From Arabidopsis thaliana (taxonomy: Eukaryota; Streptophyta; Magnoliopsida; Brassicales; Brassicaceae): a DNA stretch of 64,000 nucleotides. A program made the translations under genes and the position numbers. This document shows, one piece after another, positions 12,181 to 24,932 of this stretch (the stretch's first letter is position 1; the number at the start of each line of letters is the position of its first letter). Where the stretch lies: contig NC_003074.8 of assembly GCF_000001735.4 (NCBI RefSeq), positions 22,947,261 to 23,011,260 of the forward strand, in the 5' to 3' direction. Below the pieces are notes generated by a model. The model searched no databases. It was not told the DNA's origin and saw nothing but the letters and a program-made list of their open reading frames with translations.

Positions 12181-13920
12181 CTATCTCTTGCGGCATATCG
12201 TCATGCCATCGCCGATCGGTACCTGACGCGCCAAAAAATGTGATAAACTCAAGCGAGAGTTTGGAAGAGCTTGTTGTGTTGTGGACTTAGGAGAACAAAG
12301 TGATAGAATCGAGAAAATAAACTTACCATACTAATGCTTACACGTTTATCATCCATTAACTTTTTGTTGAAATTCCTAATGCTGATGGTCTTCGCATCAT
12401 TCACCTGTTGAATTTATCGATATGAGATTATGGTCTTTCCTCTCATTCGAGAAGCTTTAAGAGCATGGCTGTGTTTGTGTAAGTTGCATACCATAGGATC
12501 CGAAACTCGTCCATGCCAAAGAACATTATCCATCACAATGACTCCACCAACTCTGACCTGCGTCAACAGAGATAACCGCTAAAGCTAACTTGGCCAACTA
12601 TGGAAAGAGACTAGCATTATTCATCTTACAAGTTGAAGAAGCAATTCGAAGTAGTCCTGATACATCCTCTTATCAGCATCGACAAATGCAAAATCATAGC
12701 TGCATGTAATAAAAAGCTGAAATTTTAGGCAATCATTTCAAATAGAGCCACTCTGAACACTAAAATAAAAGAAGCGTAGTGTATTTACCTGGCTCCTTCA
12801 CCGTTCTGAATCATGGATTTCAATGATTCAGCTGCAAGACCTTGTTTCACATTAACCTGACTAGAGTAAACAAATCAAAGAATCATACAGTTGTTCATGA
12901 TGAATCTCTTAGAATTGAATCGACAAGAGAGCAAAACAAAATGTTATAAGGGTTTCCAAGAGGCCATATATATGTTGAGGAACCATTATACAAGTATAGT
13001 ATCAGTCTTTAAAAATAAGATTCAAGCAGTCTCGAAACAGCAAATGAAAAAGTATAAAACAGAACTCTTTCGTGCCTAAGAAAAGCATTGATTTTCGCAA
13101 CAATTGAATGTGATGTTTTTCGGTCTCACCTTGTGAGAGACTCCAGCAAGCTCGTAGTACCTCTTAGCAACTTCAAGAGAGTTAGAATCTCTTTCACAGG
13201 CAACTAAACACCCTGATTCTGGTAGAACTAACGCCACAGCCAATGAAGAATATCCCTGTCAAAAACACAAGCTCATCATTATTGTCGAAAGTGACGATAT
13301 TGAGCTAAGATAACAATGCTCAAGAAACTCATAGGAAGAAGATTAAACACCGTGTAAACTCCAACTTCAATACATCTTTCTGCTGCAAGCATCTGTACAA
13401 GCATTGCAAGCAACTGCGCTTGATCAGGCGACACCTACAGCCAAAATCAAATGTATTGTGCATTCTTCATTTTCACCTCAAATTCCAAACAATTAGCATA
13501 ACCCAGAGCTCATCAACAAGATGAATCCAGTGAAACTGTTACCTGCATTTGGCTACCTCGCATTTTGGAAGTCTCTTCCCGAAGTTGCCTCAAAATCTAA
13601 AACAAAATCAAGTAAGACACCGAACCACAAGTAAAATCTCTATAAATCAAAGTAGAGGAAGAGTTACACACCTTAGGCTCGCGGACGTTGGAGAGGACAT
13701 AGTCGTAAAGGCGAGGAGTGAGACTGATAACTTGTTTGTTACCGTACTTATCGTCGTCCGCCACAACATAAGGATCCGCCGGCGCTATCGAGCAGTTTCC
13801 GATTAGCCGGCGACTGAATTTCAAACTCCTGGCAACGGAGACAGTTGGCCGGTTAAGTAAAGTAACGGCCGTTCTACATACCGAAACTGAACAGCGATTC
13901 AGAGCTAAACCGGTCGACAT
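12181..13920 (-). CDS. CCoAOMT-like O-methyltransferase, tandem sister of OMTF3
   Basis: Nine exons (12181-12222, 12327-12404, 12492-12557, 12630-12699, 12789-12856, 13130-13255, 13351-13434, 13543-13596, 13672-13920) give 278 aa. Seven of the nine exons (all but the first two of the coding order) equal OMTF3's in length, so this is a clear tandem duplicate. Same fold and motifs: a SAM-binding ERCIEVGVYTGYSSLAVAL, an Asp-Ala-Asp block, and VIVMDNVLWHGRVSDP. The N-terminus (MSTGLALNRC..., rich in Arg, Ser and Thr, few acidic residues) looks like a plastid or mitochondrial transit peptide. I chose the ATG at 13920; an in-frame ATG at 14031 would add 37 residues with no better support. Substrate unknown. 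The gene corresponds from memory to At3g62000. Confidence 0.88.
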
Positions 13921-16900
13921 CTTCTGCTTCCCCACTAAAACTGACCGGGAAAAGGAGACGATAACTCGAAAATCTATCTTCGTATGCTCCAACCAACCGG
14001 GTCGGGTCAAATTGATGTTGAAACGGGTCAAAATAATTTGCTAAGTTATTGAGTTTAGAATAAATTGCATATAAACCTCTTGGTATTAAAATCTCTCACA
14101 GATAGAGCGTGAACTATATTGATTGATAAAATAACCTTTGTATTTTGGGAAAAAAAAACCTTCTATTTCTTATCCAATTTCAATTAATGATTTTGAGACA
14201 TTAAAAGTATTGATCAATTAGATTACAAATCTCGACCAAATGGTATGTTTAATACAAGAGATTACGATATCAAAATTCATATGGTTTGTAGAACATATGC
14301 AGTCAAGATACATATTGTTAAGAAATTCATATTGTAAGATAACACATTTAGGATAATTTTATATGATTTCAACATTTTAATTTCTGTAGTACGTTTATGA
14401 TTTTTAAAATAGGGAAGTTCAAGATAGATTATTATTATAAAAAAAATGAACATAGGGCTTTGGAACATAGTAACTTTAATCAACTTTAGAACGTAACAGC
14501 TTAATACTTTGCACATACATATATGATGCTTGCAAAATGGTAGACGAAACGCAAGTCAGTTGATCATTTGCAGTCCATTGGATTGATTGATAATTCATGA
14601 GGACTAAAAACGTATTAAATTTTCTAAGTATTAAATTTTTAAATTTGTTGTAAACTTATTGCATACAATATAAATAAATCTATAATTTAACAAGTTTATA
14701 ATACAAAGATTTAAGTAAACTGAATACTCGATCGCTCATTTGATTACAGGTTTGGTAATGATCTAACGTGACTAGATTGACATTAAAGCTAAATTTTTAA
14801 AAAAACATTTGTTAATGACTACACATATAAAAGAAGAATAAAAAGAAGACAACTACAAAAAGCTTGTGAACCACATATTGAAGTCCACGAGAATCGCATT
14901 TGAAAATGAAACATCAATCAGTTTGATGTGACTTGACAGGTTACAATTATTTAAACATGGTATATGTCATACACTTAAGTTGTTGACATGTTCCCTTTAA
15001 TCTGATTAAATGATACGACTACGAATAATAATGTTTATTCAACGACATTTGGGTAGAAAGCGATTACATCTAGTTTATAACTATTTTTAATCTAAAGTAA
15101 TTAATTTTTAATTACATTCTCATTATTATAATTCTTTCAAACACACATTGGTATAATAATAATAATTGTGTTTTTTTTTTTATATAGAAAAACTCTGCAA
15201 AATAATAATAAAGGAAGTTACAAACACACATTGGTTTAATAATAATTGTGTTTTTTTCTTGGGTTGTCATTTGACAACTATGGTTGTTGTTAACTTTTTT
15301 TTTGATAAACGATGACCAAAGAATAAGAAAACCATTTTCTAACCTTCGACCGCGTTTAATGCGTGTGTCTTTGTTTATAGTATTTGTAAATTGTAAAAAT
15401 GTCATATAAAAAGTGGGAACCCATATTAAAAAAATAGAAGAACCAAGCGAAGAATCTGAGCATGTTTAATTCACGACGCGTTAAATGAGTCGTTTACTCG
15501 TTTACCAATAATTTTTAGTTTCTCATACGGTGACTAATAAGATTAAGACTAGATTAAAGAATATTTGTGACCTGTCATTTTTTTAGACATCTATGTGACC
15601 TGCAACTTTATATAGTCAATATCAATGGATTTAGCGTAGGTGATCAACTATATTTGAGCATGTATATTAATTACGAATTATATGCATTCACTAAATCTAT
15701 AAAGTATTACTTACATGTCATGACATCTGTATATATATATTTACTCCATTATCAATACGTTTTGAATGGACCACGCGATTGTCTAGCATTTCCTTGACGT
15801 CAATGGTCTTGTATTGGTTAGTCGTCTTCCATCTACGAAGGGACACTAATCAGTATTACTTGAACTCTTGAAGTTTGTTTCTGTTGTTTTGCACAAAAAA
15901 AAGAAGTTTGTTTCTGTTGTTAGATAGACATTGAAAGAAATGTATTTTTTTTTGTAATGATAAATTACTATATATGGATTTGATTTATAAAATGTTAGTG
16001 GTAATTTTGTTTCCACAAACTCAAGTCATGGATAGCTATGTTTTTGTCACGTTCGAATACTTGTTTCATTTGTATGCATGTGAATATGGTAAAATCACCA
16101 AATGTATGGTGGATGAATGCCCTTGTCGCATCCAAAAAGAATATCCCATCGTTTACATTTATCTTATTTTTTCTTTTCATAAACTATTTTGTGATCTTTA
16201 AAATCACATAAAATTTATCGACAATGGATAAAAGAGGTGCACAAGAGAAAACATACGTTGGTTAAATAAAACAGTAATATGATCATGAGTGACAATACTT
16301 AAAACTGTATTCGAATATACTTATTTCGTTTCAAGGTGTTTAAAAAACATTTAAATGCAAAATCTTTCTCAATTTTATATGGTCAGAATCGTCAGCTGAC
16401 TAGACTAATATAAAAAAAATGTTCAAAGTTCGATTAGAGATAACAAGGATTCAGAATTCTCAAATTACATGATGTTTTATTTCTATCATAAAAGTAAAAA
16501 TATCAAGTGTTTTCTTGAAACTATTGTTACTTGAACTGTATAGAAAAATAAATATCTTTGAAAAATTAGAAATGAGCAGACAAAATCTTTAATAACTACT
16601 AAAAAAAAAAATCAAAAGAAAAAGACATGCCTTTCACGTTTATGTGCGATGCAAGACCCACAACTCATTTATCTGACCAATCGAAAATTTGTTTCCTCTC
16701 TTATTATTCCTTCTTCAGAGGAGGCTAATTTATTATTATTAATTAATGTTTTTTAAAAAGTTTACTTTATTTATATTATTTTAGTTACAACGTAAAAGTT
16801 AACTTTATTACCAAGACAAGTAAACAAATTTCTTATCTCTTATGGTTGGCTTATATTGAAGCTTTTAAACGTGTTGAATAAATTGAATCTAAGAAGATCA

Positions 16901-17684
16901 AACTAACAAAAACATTATAAGTTGAAAGATGAAATCACAATATAGATATATAAAGTAATTATGATCCTAAAAGATGGTAAAAGTTTTTTCCGACATCTTG
17001 AGATTAGTAAATATTTTGGTTAGAATCCCCAATCACAATAAAAAAAAAAGTTTATATTAGAACACCAAACAAAATTATATAAACCTCAATTTTATTTTGA
17101 TTTCTATCTCCGTAAACCAAAAAAGCCACACAAACCCCTCTAACCTTCTAGATAACTTTCTCGTTATGCTATTTTTTTAAATAACCTATCCAAAAAATTG
17201 TTGTTCGTGTTTATTTTATTAATTCTGTTTTGTTTTTCAACTATTTAATCCGATCTTATGTGCATAAATATCCGTCGGAGTTAATTTAGAGTTAAAGAAA
17301 TAGATTAGCGTGTGAGCTCATCTCTCTTAAATCTCTCCGCTCTAAATAAGTTTGTTGGAATTATCCTCCGCGTTTTTGTTAAATCGATTCGTTCCGCGAC
17401 CTTATCCATTTTCTTCATCTCTTTCTCTCTAACTTCGATTTTCCTTTTTCTCGCGCGAGAAAATTTCTGGATTTTGTCTGCGAATCACGAATATTCCAGC
17501 GTTTCTTCGTCCCGCATTGGCGTAGGATTTTTGTCGTGTTTCCGGGATTCGAAGAACAGTTTAAAGAGTGAAGAAGAGTCGAGAGGTGTTTCGGAGTCTT
17601 GGAAGAACAAGCGAGATCGTGTTTTTTTTGCATAGAATCTGCGAGGTTTCGAAGTTTCTCTGTGGAGTTTTTGTTGGATGAGAG
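13921..17684. other. Intergenic between the OMT gene and the paladin-like gene
   Basis: About 3.4 kb of AT-rich DNA plus the 5' leader of the downstream gene (about 17300-17684, more GC-rich, CT runs). It contains two short direct repeats: a 40-bp block at 15139 and 15219, and a 19-base GAAGTTTGTTTCTGTTGTT repeat near 15870 and 15903. Open frames such as 15974-16201 have no domain and AT-driven composition. No gene supported. Confidence 0.5.
15139..15260. repeat. Short direct repeat pair (about 40 bp, offset 80 bp)
   Basis: CAAACACACATTGGT followed by TAATAATAATTGTG and a T run occurs at 15139 and again near 15219, with ATA-rich DNA between. It looks like a local tandem duplication. Confidence 0.7.
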
Positions 17685-20600
17685 ATGTCGATACCGAAGG
17701 AGCCAGAGCAGGTGATGAAGATGAGAGATGGATCGGTACTTGGTAAGAAGACGATTCTTAAGAGTGACCATTTTCCAGGTTGTCAGAATAAGCGTATGAC
17801 TCCTCAGATCGAAGGCGCTCCTAATTACCGTCAGGTCTCTCTCCCATTCTCCGATTTTGATTTTACTTTGTTTTGTGAAATTTGACTTTCAAGTGAGCTG
17901 AATCTGTCAATGACATGGGAATCGGATCACAGAAACGAATCCTATGTGTAGGAGTTTAAATTATATTTCAGCTAGAATCTAGTTTTTATGTACTACACTC
18001 GTTCTATCTCTAGAACTTGATCTTTGTGTATTCCAAAATGCAGATTCCCTTATAAACCTCGAGTACTAATTATCTATTGAAGCTGGTTTTGAGATACTCA
18101 GCGGCTTAATGTGTTCTCATTTTGTTATCTGCTCTTTTTTTGTGGTCTTTGTTACAGGCTGATTCACTACGTGTACATGGGGTGGCAATTCCAACTGCTG
18201 TGGGGATACGAAACGTTCTTAGACACATTGGAGCTCACAAGGACGGTAAACAAGTAAAAGTTCTTTGGATTAGTCTCAGGGAGGAACCGGTATTTTCACT
18301 TTCTTGAACTTCTCTGCCAATATGCAAATCCTAGGCATGTGCCATTTATTGGTGCTTCCATATTCTTTCTTGTTAACTTGCCATTTACTACACATTTGTC
18401 AGGTAGTATACATAAACGGGCGACCTTTTGTTCTACGTGATGTGGAGAAACCTTTCACCAATCTTGAGTACACGGTACAAAAGCCTTGTTCTAATATGTT
18501 GTTGATTCCACACTGTTGTTGTACATTAGTTTGTTGGCTACATGCAAAGTACAGTTACTAACAAAGTAAATCAGAAACTTGATTATCCGTGGAACCTTTC
18601 ATTTGTGACCTTAAGCTTATGTTCTGATCAGGGAATCAACAGGGTAAGGGTAGAGCAAATGGAAGCACGATTAAAAGAAGATATTCTCATGGAGGCGTCG
18701 AGGTAACCATTAGGTCCTTTAAATGATCTAACTTTGTTTGCATCATTTTTTTTTGCGTTGGGTGTATTTGACCATTTGCCTTGCAGATATGGGAATAAGA
18801 TACTTGTCACCGATGAACTGCCAGATGGTCAGATGGTGGACCAGTGGGAGCCAGTCTCAACTGATTCTTTGAAGACACTACTTGAGGTAGGCAATGAAAC
18901 ATCATATGTACACCCTTTAATGGGATTTCCAGGTTCATATCATTGTTTTTGCTTATACATTCTCTGGATCTAGGTTTACGAAGAACTGCAAGCTGAAGGC
19001 TACCTTGTCGATTATGAACGTGTTCCTATAACGGATGAAAAGTCACCAAAAGAAACAGATTTTGATCTGTTGGTAAGTCCTATGCCATTCCTCGTAGTCG
19101 ACAACCTTGAATGATCTTATCTCTTGCCATTTGGTATTTGCTGGGAGCATAACATTATATTGTGATTAATATGTTCCTGTCAATAAAAATTTTCAATACA
19201 CTATGATTTCAGATTAGGAAGATATCTCAGGCTGACATTAATACGGAGATCATTTTCAATTGTCAAATGGGACGTGGACGCACGACGACTGGAATGGTGA
19301 TTGCAACCCTGGTCTATTTCAAACGTACTGGGGCATCAGGTACTTCATCATCTCCAACCGCTCAACTTGCGAAGAAGCATGTGAGAAGAGAGTATAACAA
19401 ATGCTCTTTCAGTGAATTATATGTTATTCGGAAAAAAAAGCTGAATTGGGGATACCTTATTATTGAATCGTTTACTTTTATTCCACTTTTGGAGTATCAA
19501 ATCTACAAGTACTTTATTTGTCATAGAGAAATGAAACACTATCGACTAGCCCAATAATCATCTCTCAACCCTCTTTCTCAAGCCTGTTCTTATGTATATA
19601 TCTAGGGAGCCACATATTCTCGAAAAATATATCCCATAGACAATTAGTCTAGACAGATTGGTGTTCAAGTCAGGTCATTATGGTATCTATTAACCTGTCA
19701 TTTTTTTTCCTTTGCTATTTGATGTTGAATAAAGATCAAGGATTCCCAAGAAACAACTCTTTTGGGAGAATCTTTAAAGCTGGTGAAAATATTACTGTTA
19801 ATCTGCCGAATTCGGAGGAGGCAATCCGTAGAGGGGAATATGCGGTCGTTAGAAGTTTAATTAGAGTCTTAGAGGTATTTAGTCTCTTTCCGTTTGTCTT
19901 TATCTGATTATTTTGGTGGTCCTGCTGCTTCTAATTATTTATTGGTTTCATGATTCTAGGGTGGTGTAGAAGGAAAAAGGCAAGTTGATAAAGTCATCGA
20001 CAAATGTGCATCCATGCAGGTATCTGTGTTAAGTTTTTATCTTATGGGGTTTCACTTAGGGTAAAATGTCTAAGGTTTATTCATGAATTAACTTACAGAA
20101 TCTACGAGAGGCAATTGCAACCTATCGCAGTAGTATTTTGCGTCAACCCGATGAAAAGAAGAGAGAGGCAGCACTCTCATTTTTTGTTGAGTACTTGGAA
20201 AGATATTACTTCCTTATATGCTTTGCAGTATATCTTCATTCGGAGGGTGCTTTTCTCCAATCTGGTTCGCTTGGCCATGTCAGTTTTGCTGATTGGATGC
20301 GAGCTAGGCCAGAGCTCTATAGCATTCTTCGCAGGTACTGATATTTTTGCCTGTAACCTGGTATGCTTCTGTTTGCTTGTAAATCTGGCTGTATCTCAGT
20401 TTTCCATAGGAGCAGTTGAAGAACAACTTTGAGAGGCTTTTCCTATATTTAAGTAGCTCCCGGCAGCTGATCTATTTACACTATTGTAGCATATGATCTT
20501 CAGATGTCTCATGTATGTTCATTGTCTCTTCTAGGTTGCTCAGGAGAGATCCTATGGGTGCCCTTGGATATGCAGCTATGAAGCCTTCTTTGATAAAGAT

Positions 20601-23600
20601 TGCAGAATCTACCGACGGGCGCCCTCACGAGATGAGTGTCGTTGCTGCGCTTAGAAGTGGGGCAGTTCTGGGAAGTCAAACTGTTCTAAAGAGTGATCAC
20701 AGTCCTGGCTGTCAAATTTTAAATCTACCAGAGAGGGTGGAAGGAGCTCCGAATTTTAGGGAGGTTCCAGGATTTCCTGTGTATGGTGTTGCAAATCCAA
20801 CTATAGATGGTATTCGATCTGTCATTGAAAGGGTTGGGAGTTCCAGAGGTGGTCGGCCAGTTTTTTGGCACAATATGAGAGAAGAACCTGTTATATATAT
20901 CAACGGGAAACCATTTGTTCTACGAGAAGTTGAAAGGCCATATAAGAACATGCTAGAATATACGGTAATAATCTATGTTTTAAAACATATTTCAAATACT
21001 ATTTAGATGCAATACCTTTGAGTGATTACCCTCAGTTTCTCTTCAACTCTTATGGATTGGTCTGAAAGCTTACATAAATACCTCTATGTAGGGAATTGAT
21101 CGAGATAGAGTTGAAGGGATGGAGGCTCGTCTAAAAGAGGATATTCTGAGAGAAGCTAAGCGATATGACGGTGCGATAATGGTCATTCATGAAACCAAAG
21201 ATGGACAGATTTTTGACTTATGGGAAAATGTAGATGCTGATTCTGTTCAAACACCCCTCGAGGTTTACAAATGTTTAGAGGCTGATGGTTTTCCTATTAA
21301 GTATGCACGTGTACCTATAACTGATGGTAAAGCCCCCAAAAGCTCAGACTTTGACACATTGACATCTAATATTGCTTCTGCTTCCAAAGACACTGCTTTT
21401 GTCTTCAATTGCCAGGTTTAGTTTCCTTCTTTGTCCCAATCTGCTTGTGTATTTCGATATATTTGGTAATCCTCTTAAGCTTATCTGTTAAACTTACAGC
21501 ATTTCATTTTTCATATCGACATTTACAGATGGGGAGAGGTAGAACAACCACTGGAACTGTCATTGCCTGTCTAGTGAAGCTCCGCATTAATTATGGGAGA
21601 CCTATCAAGGTTCTTTATGACGTTCTGACCCATGAAATTGTGGATGAAGATTCCTCAAGTGGTGGTGAAGAAACTGGAAGTAATAATGCTGAAGCAAGAC
21701 CTCGTAATTCAGGACGAAGAACTGAGGAGGAACAAGGTCGTGCATTTGGAATGGATGACATCCTTTTGCTGTGGAAAATCACTAGGTTATTCGATAATGG
21801 AGTTGAATCACGTGAGGCGTTAGATGCTGTGATTGATAGATGTTCTGCATTGCAAAATATTCGTGAAGCTGTTCTGCAGTACAGGAAGGTTTTCAACCAA
21901 CAACATGTTGAGCCACGAGTAAGGAGTGCTGCCTTGAAACGTGGCGCTGAATACTTGGAGAGATACTTCCGCTTGATTGCCTTTGCAGCCTATCTAGGAA
22001 GCAAAGCTTTTGATGGATTCTTTGTGGAAGGAGAATCTAAGGTGACGTTCAAGAATTGGTTGCATCAGAGGCCTGAGGTGCAAGCAATGAAGTGGAGCAT
22101 AAGGCTAAGACCTGGGCGATTTTTTACCATTCCTGTGAGTCAAATGTCTCATTATCCAGGCTTGGGAAACTGTATAATCTTCTTTATTTTGCGTGTTACA
22201 ACTTTGAATATATTCATGTAGGAGGAATTGCGGGCACAACATGAATCACAACACGGAGATGCAGTCATGGAGTCAATTGTCAACGAACGTAGTGGTTCTG
22301 TCTTGAGCAAAGGTTCTATACTTAAAATGTACTTTTTCCCTGGCCAAAGAACTTCAAGTCGTTTGCAAATTAACGGTGCACCTCACGTATACAAGGTAGG
22401 CTTCAAGGAAATGTGATTCTTGTGTGGTTTCCTGATAACTGGTAACCTTAAAATGATCATACTTAACCATGACATAACGTTCATTGCAGGTCGATAGATA
22501 TCCTGTGTATAGCATGGCAACTCCCACAATTTCAGGCGCTAAAAAAATGCTCGCCTATTTAGGCACCAAACTTAAGGAAGAAGGTGGGGGTTCAACAGAA
22601 AGAATAGTGGTAACAGACTTGAGAGAAGAAGCGGTTGTTTACATCAATGGAACTCCATTTGTGTTGAGAGAATTGAGTAAACCTGTTGATACGCTTAAGC
22701 ATGTTGGAATAACCGGTGCAGTGGTATGTTTCAATCACAGCTAATATTATGCAAATTGCAAAAGCAGTTTTTTATATTTGTATCCTCAATGCAGGTAGAA
22801 AGCTTAGAAACACGGTTAAAAGAAGATATATTGGCTGAAGTTCGAGAGACTGGAGGCCGAATGCTATTGCATCGTGAAGAATACAGCCCGGCATCAAATC
22901 AATCTCGGGTTATTGGATATTGGGAGAATATTCAACCAGAAAATGTGAAGACACCTGCAGAAGTATATGCTGCTCTGAAAGATGAAAATTACAATATATC
23001 TTACCGGAGAATACCTTTAACCAGAGAAAAAGACGCATTAGCTTCCGATGTAGACGCGATCCAGTACTGTAAAGACGAGTAAGTATCAATCATCTGTTTT
23101 AATTTTTCACATGTTACATATTTACCGAATCTCTTCCGTAATTAACTTGTGGCGATGTTTTAATCACAGTTCCGCTGGGAGTTACTTGTTTGTATCGCAC
23201 ACCGGTTTTGGAGGAGTTTCTTATGCAATGGCTATAACTTGTCTCCTACTTCAACCTGGTCAGAACTTCACAGCTACACCAACCACAAATTCTTCTACCT
23301 TAGAAGAAGATGATTCGCCTTCAGGGGCTTGTGATGAAGAAGCGTTGAGTATGGGAGACTACCGCGACATACTGAGTCTCATAAGAGTGCTTTCTCATGG
23401 TCCTCAGAGCAAATCAGACGTAGATGGAATAGTCGAACTGTATGTAATCAATCAATCTCTTTTGAGAATTTTATCACTTTAAACTACACATCGCTCATGA
23501 TTTCATCTTCTTGTTTTGGCATTTTATAGGTGTGCTGGTGCAGGACATTTGCGAGAAGACATCGTTTACTACAGTAAAGAGCTGAACAAACTTCCTATTA

Positions 23601-23889
23601 CAAAAGATGAAAACCGTTCATACATCATGGACATGGGTGTTAAAGCCTTAAGGTTAGTTACTTACAACTTCAATCCGGTTAAAACGATCCAACCAAACCA
23701 TGAGTTTCGTTTCTTCCCATATCCAAACAAATAATATGATTGTTTTGTATGAGCAGGCGCTACTTTTACCTGATAACATTCAGATCATACCTCTATAGCA
23801 CGTCGCCGGAAGAAATGAAATTCTTGGATTGGATGAAGTCACGGCCGGAACTTGGACATCTCTGTCATAACCTCAGGATAGATAAATAA
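17685..23889 (+). CDS. Paladin-like protein, three tyrosine-phosphatase-like repeats
   Basis: Nineteen exons: 17685-17834, 18158-18289, 18403-18474, 18632-18702, 18787-18886, 18974-19072, 19213-19339, 19741-19874, 19960-20019, 20099-20334, 20535-20964, 21092-21415, 21529-22134, 22222-22395, 22490-22723, 22795-23078, 23170-23439, 23530-23652, 23757-23889. They encode about 1252 aa (1254 if exon 8 starts 6 bases earlier). The protein is three copies of one module, each opening with a G(S/A)VL(G/S)...LK segment, then a conserved VYINGxPFVLR block, then a phosphatase loop. Repeats 1 and 2 keep the CX5R loop CQMGRGRTTTG (Cys about 225 and 644). Repeat 3 has SHTGFGG instead, so it lacks the Cys and Arg and should be inactive. 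This is the paladin/PALD1-type family. Substrates in plants are unknown to me; an inositol-phosphate or protein phosphatase is inferred only. Corresponds from memory to At3g62010. Confidence 0.9.
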
Positions 23890-24182
23890 AAGTGTGATTT
23901 TGGGTTTCAGTGTCCATACATATATGTATAAATCTAGGCAAAGTTATGTTGTTTGGTTTATACAGAGCTTTTAGTGTATAAAAAATTGTACAGCCTTCTC
24001 TTCTCCTTCGTCTGCTTTGTAGAGAGATCTCTGTTTATAGGTTTGTACCTTTATATGCATTGCTTAAAACCCTCCAGCTGATTCAGCAGGTTATTCTAAT
24101 GAACAAGGTTTATTTTTTCCTTTATTAAAATTTAAAAACCAATTAATAAAATTTAAAATATATATATATAACGACGCGATTT

Positions 24183-24932
24183 TTAGACTTTCTTGGGAGC
24201 AAACTTAGATTTGATTTTTTCGATTTCTTTCGTTCCGATTTGAAACGTCGTCGTTAAAACGTGATCCGGAATCGCCGGAGTGGCTGTGAATAGCGTGGCG
24301 GCGATCGATTGTGTTCCCGGTAATTGACTGTTGAACGCAGAGATCACCGACGCCGGTTTCGCTTTGTCGTTGTTTTTCTGGTAATGAATCAATCCTCTAG
24401 GGAAGACGAACACTTCTCCTTTCTTCACCGTCTTAGCGAAGAGCTTGTTCGCCGTCGTTATGAATCCAACGTCAAGCTCGCCTTCCAAAACGAAGATCAC
24501 TTCGGTGGCGCGTGGATGCGTGTGCGGCGGGTTTAAACCTCCGGGAGCGTAGTCGATACGCGCGAGTGAGACTCCGAGCGTGTTAAGCCCTGCGATCTTC
24601 TCTACGTTTGCTCCCGTGACGGCTGACCCGACTGTGTTGTTAACGACGGCGGGTTTTCCGATTCCGGCGAAGAAAAAATCTGAAGCGGTGATGTTTGATT
24701 CGGGTTTACATGTGAAACCATTCACTTTTATCCCTACATAATCCAAAAACGACGACATTTCATTACTTTAACAAATCATTCAAAGTAGACAGTAAATTTA
24801 ATTTGAAGATATATGTGTACCTGAAGTGCGATCCGCAACGCAGAGATCTTGAAGTGTGTCAGGATCGTAAGCAAGAACAATCACATTTAGAGATAACAAA
24901 GTAAAGAAGAAGCCAAAACATCTCGAGTCCAT
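24183..24932 (-). CDS. GLP10: Germin-like protein 10 (secreted cupin)
   Basis: Two exons (24183-24733 and 24821-24932) encode 220 aa. Residues 1-21 are a signal peptide ending at VLA-Y. The cupin barrel carries the Mn-binding set: HTHPRATE (His108, His110, Glu115) and PRGLIH (His154). Cys31 and Cys46 match the conserved germin disulphide. N51-I-T is an N-glycosylation site. Germin-like proteins form very stable oligomers in the cell wall; some have superoxide dismutase or oxalate oxidase activity, and none can be assigned from sequence alone. The gene converges with the paladin-like gene, leaving under 300 bp between stop codons. Identity as GLP10 is from gene order and length. Confidence 0.92.

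Noticed and set aside
11963..12226. Overlapping frames on both strands between the OMT genes
   Set aside because: They are reverse-strand or flanking readings of the duplicated 3' region and last exon.
13921..14031. Longer N-terminus for the second OMT gene
   Set aside because: The upstream ATG adds 37 residues with no targeting or family character; the inner ATG gives the expected length.
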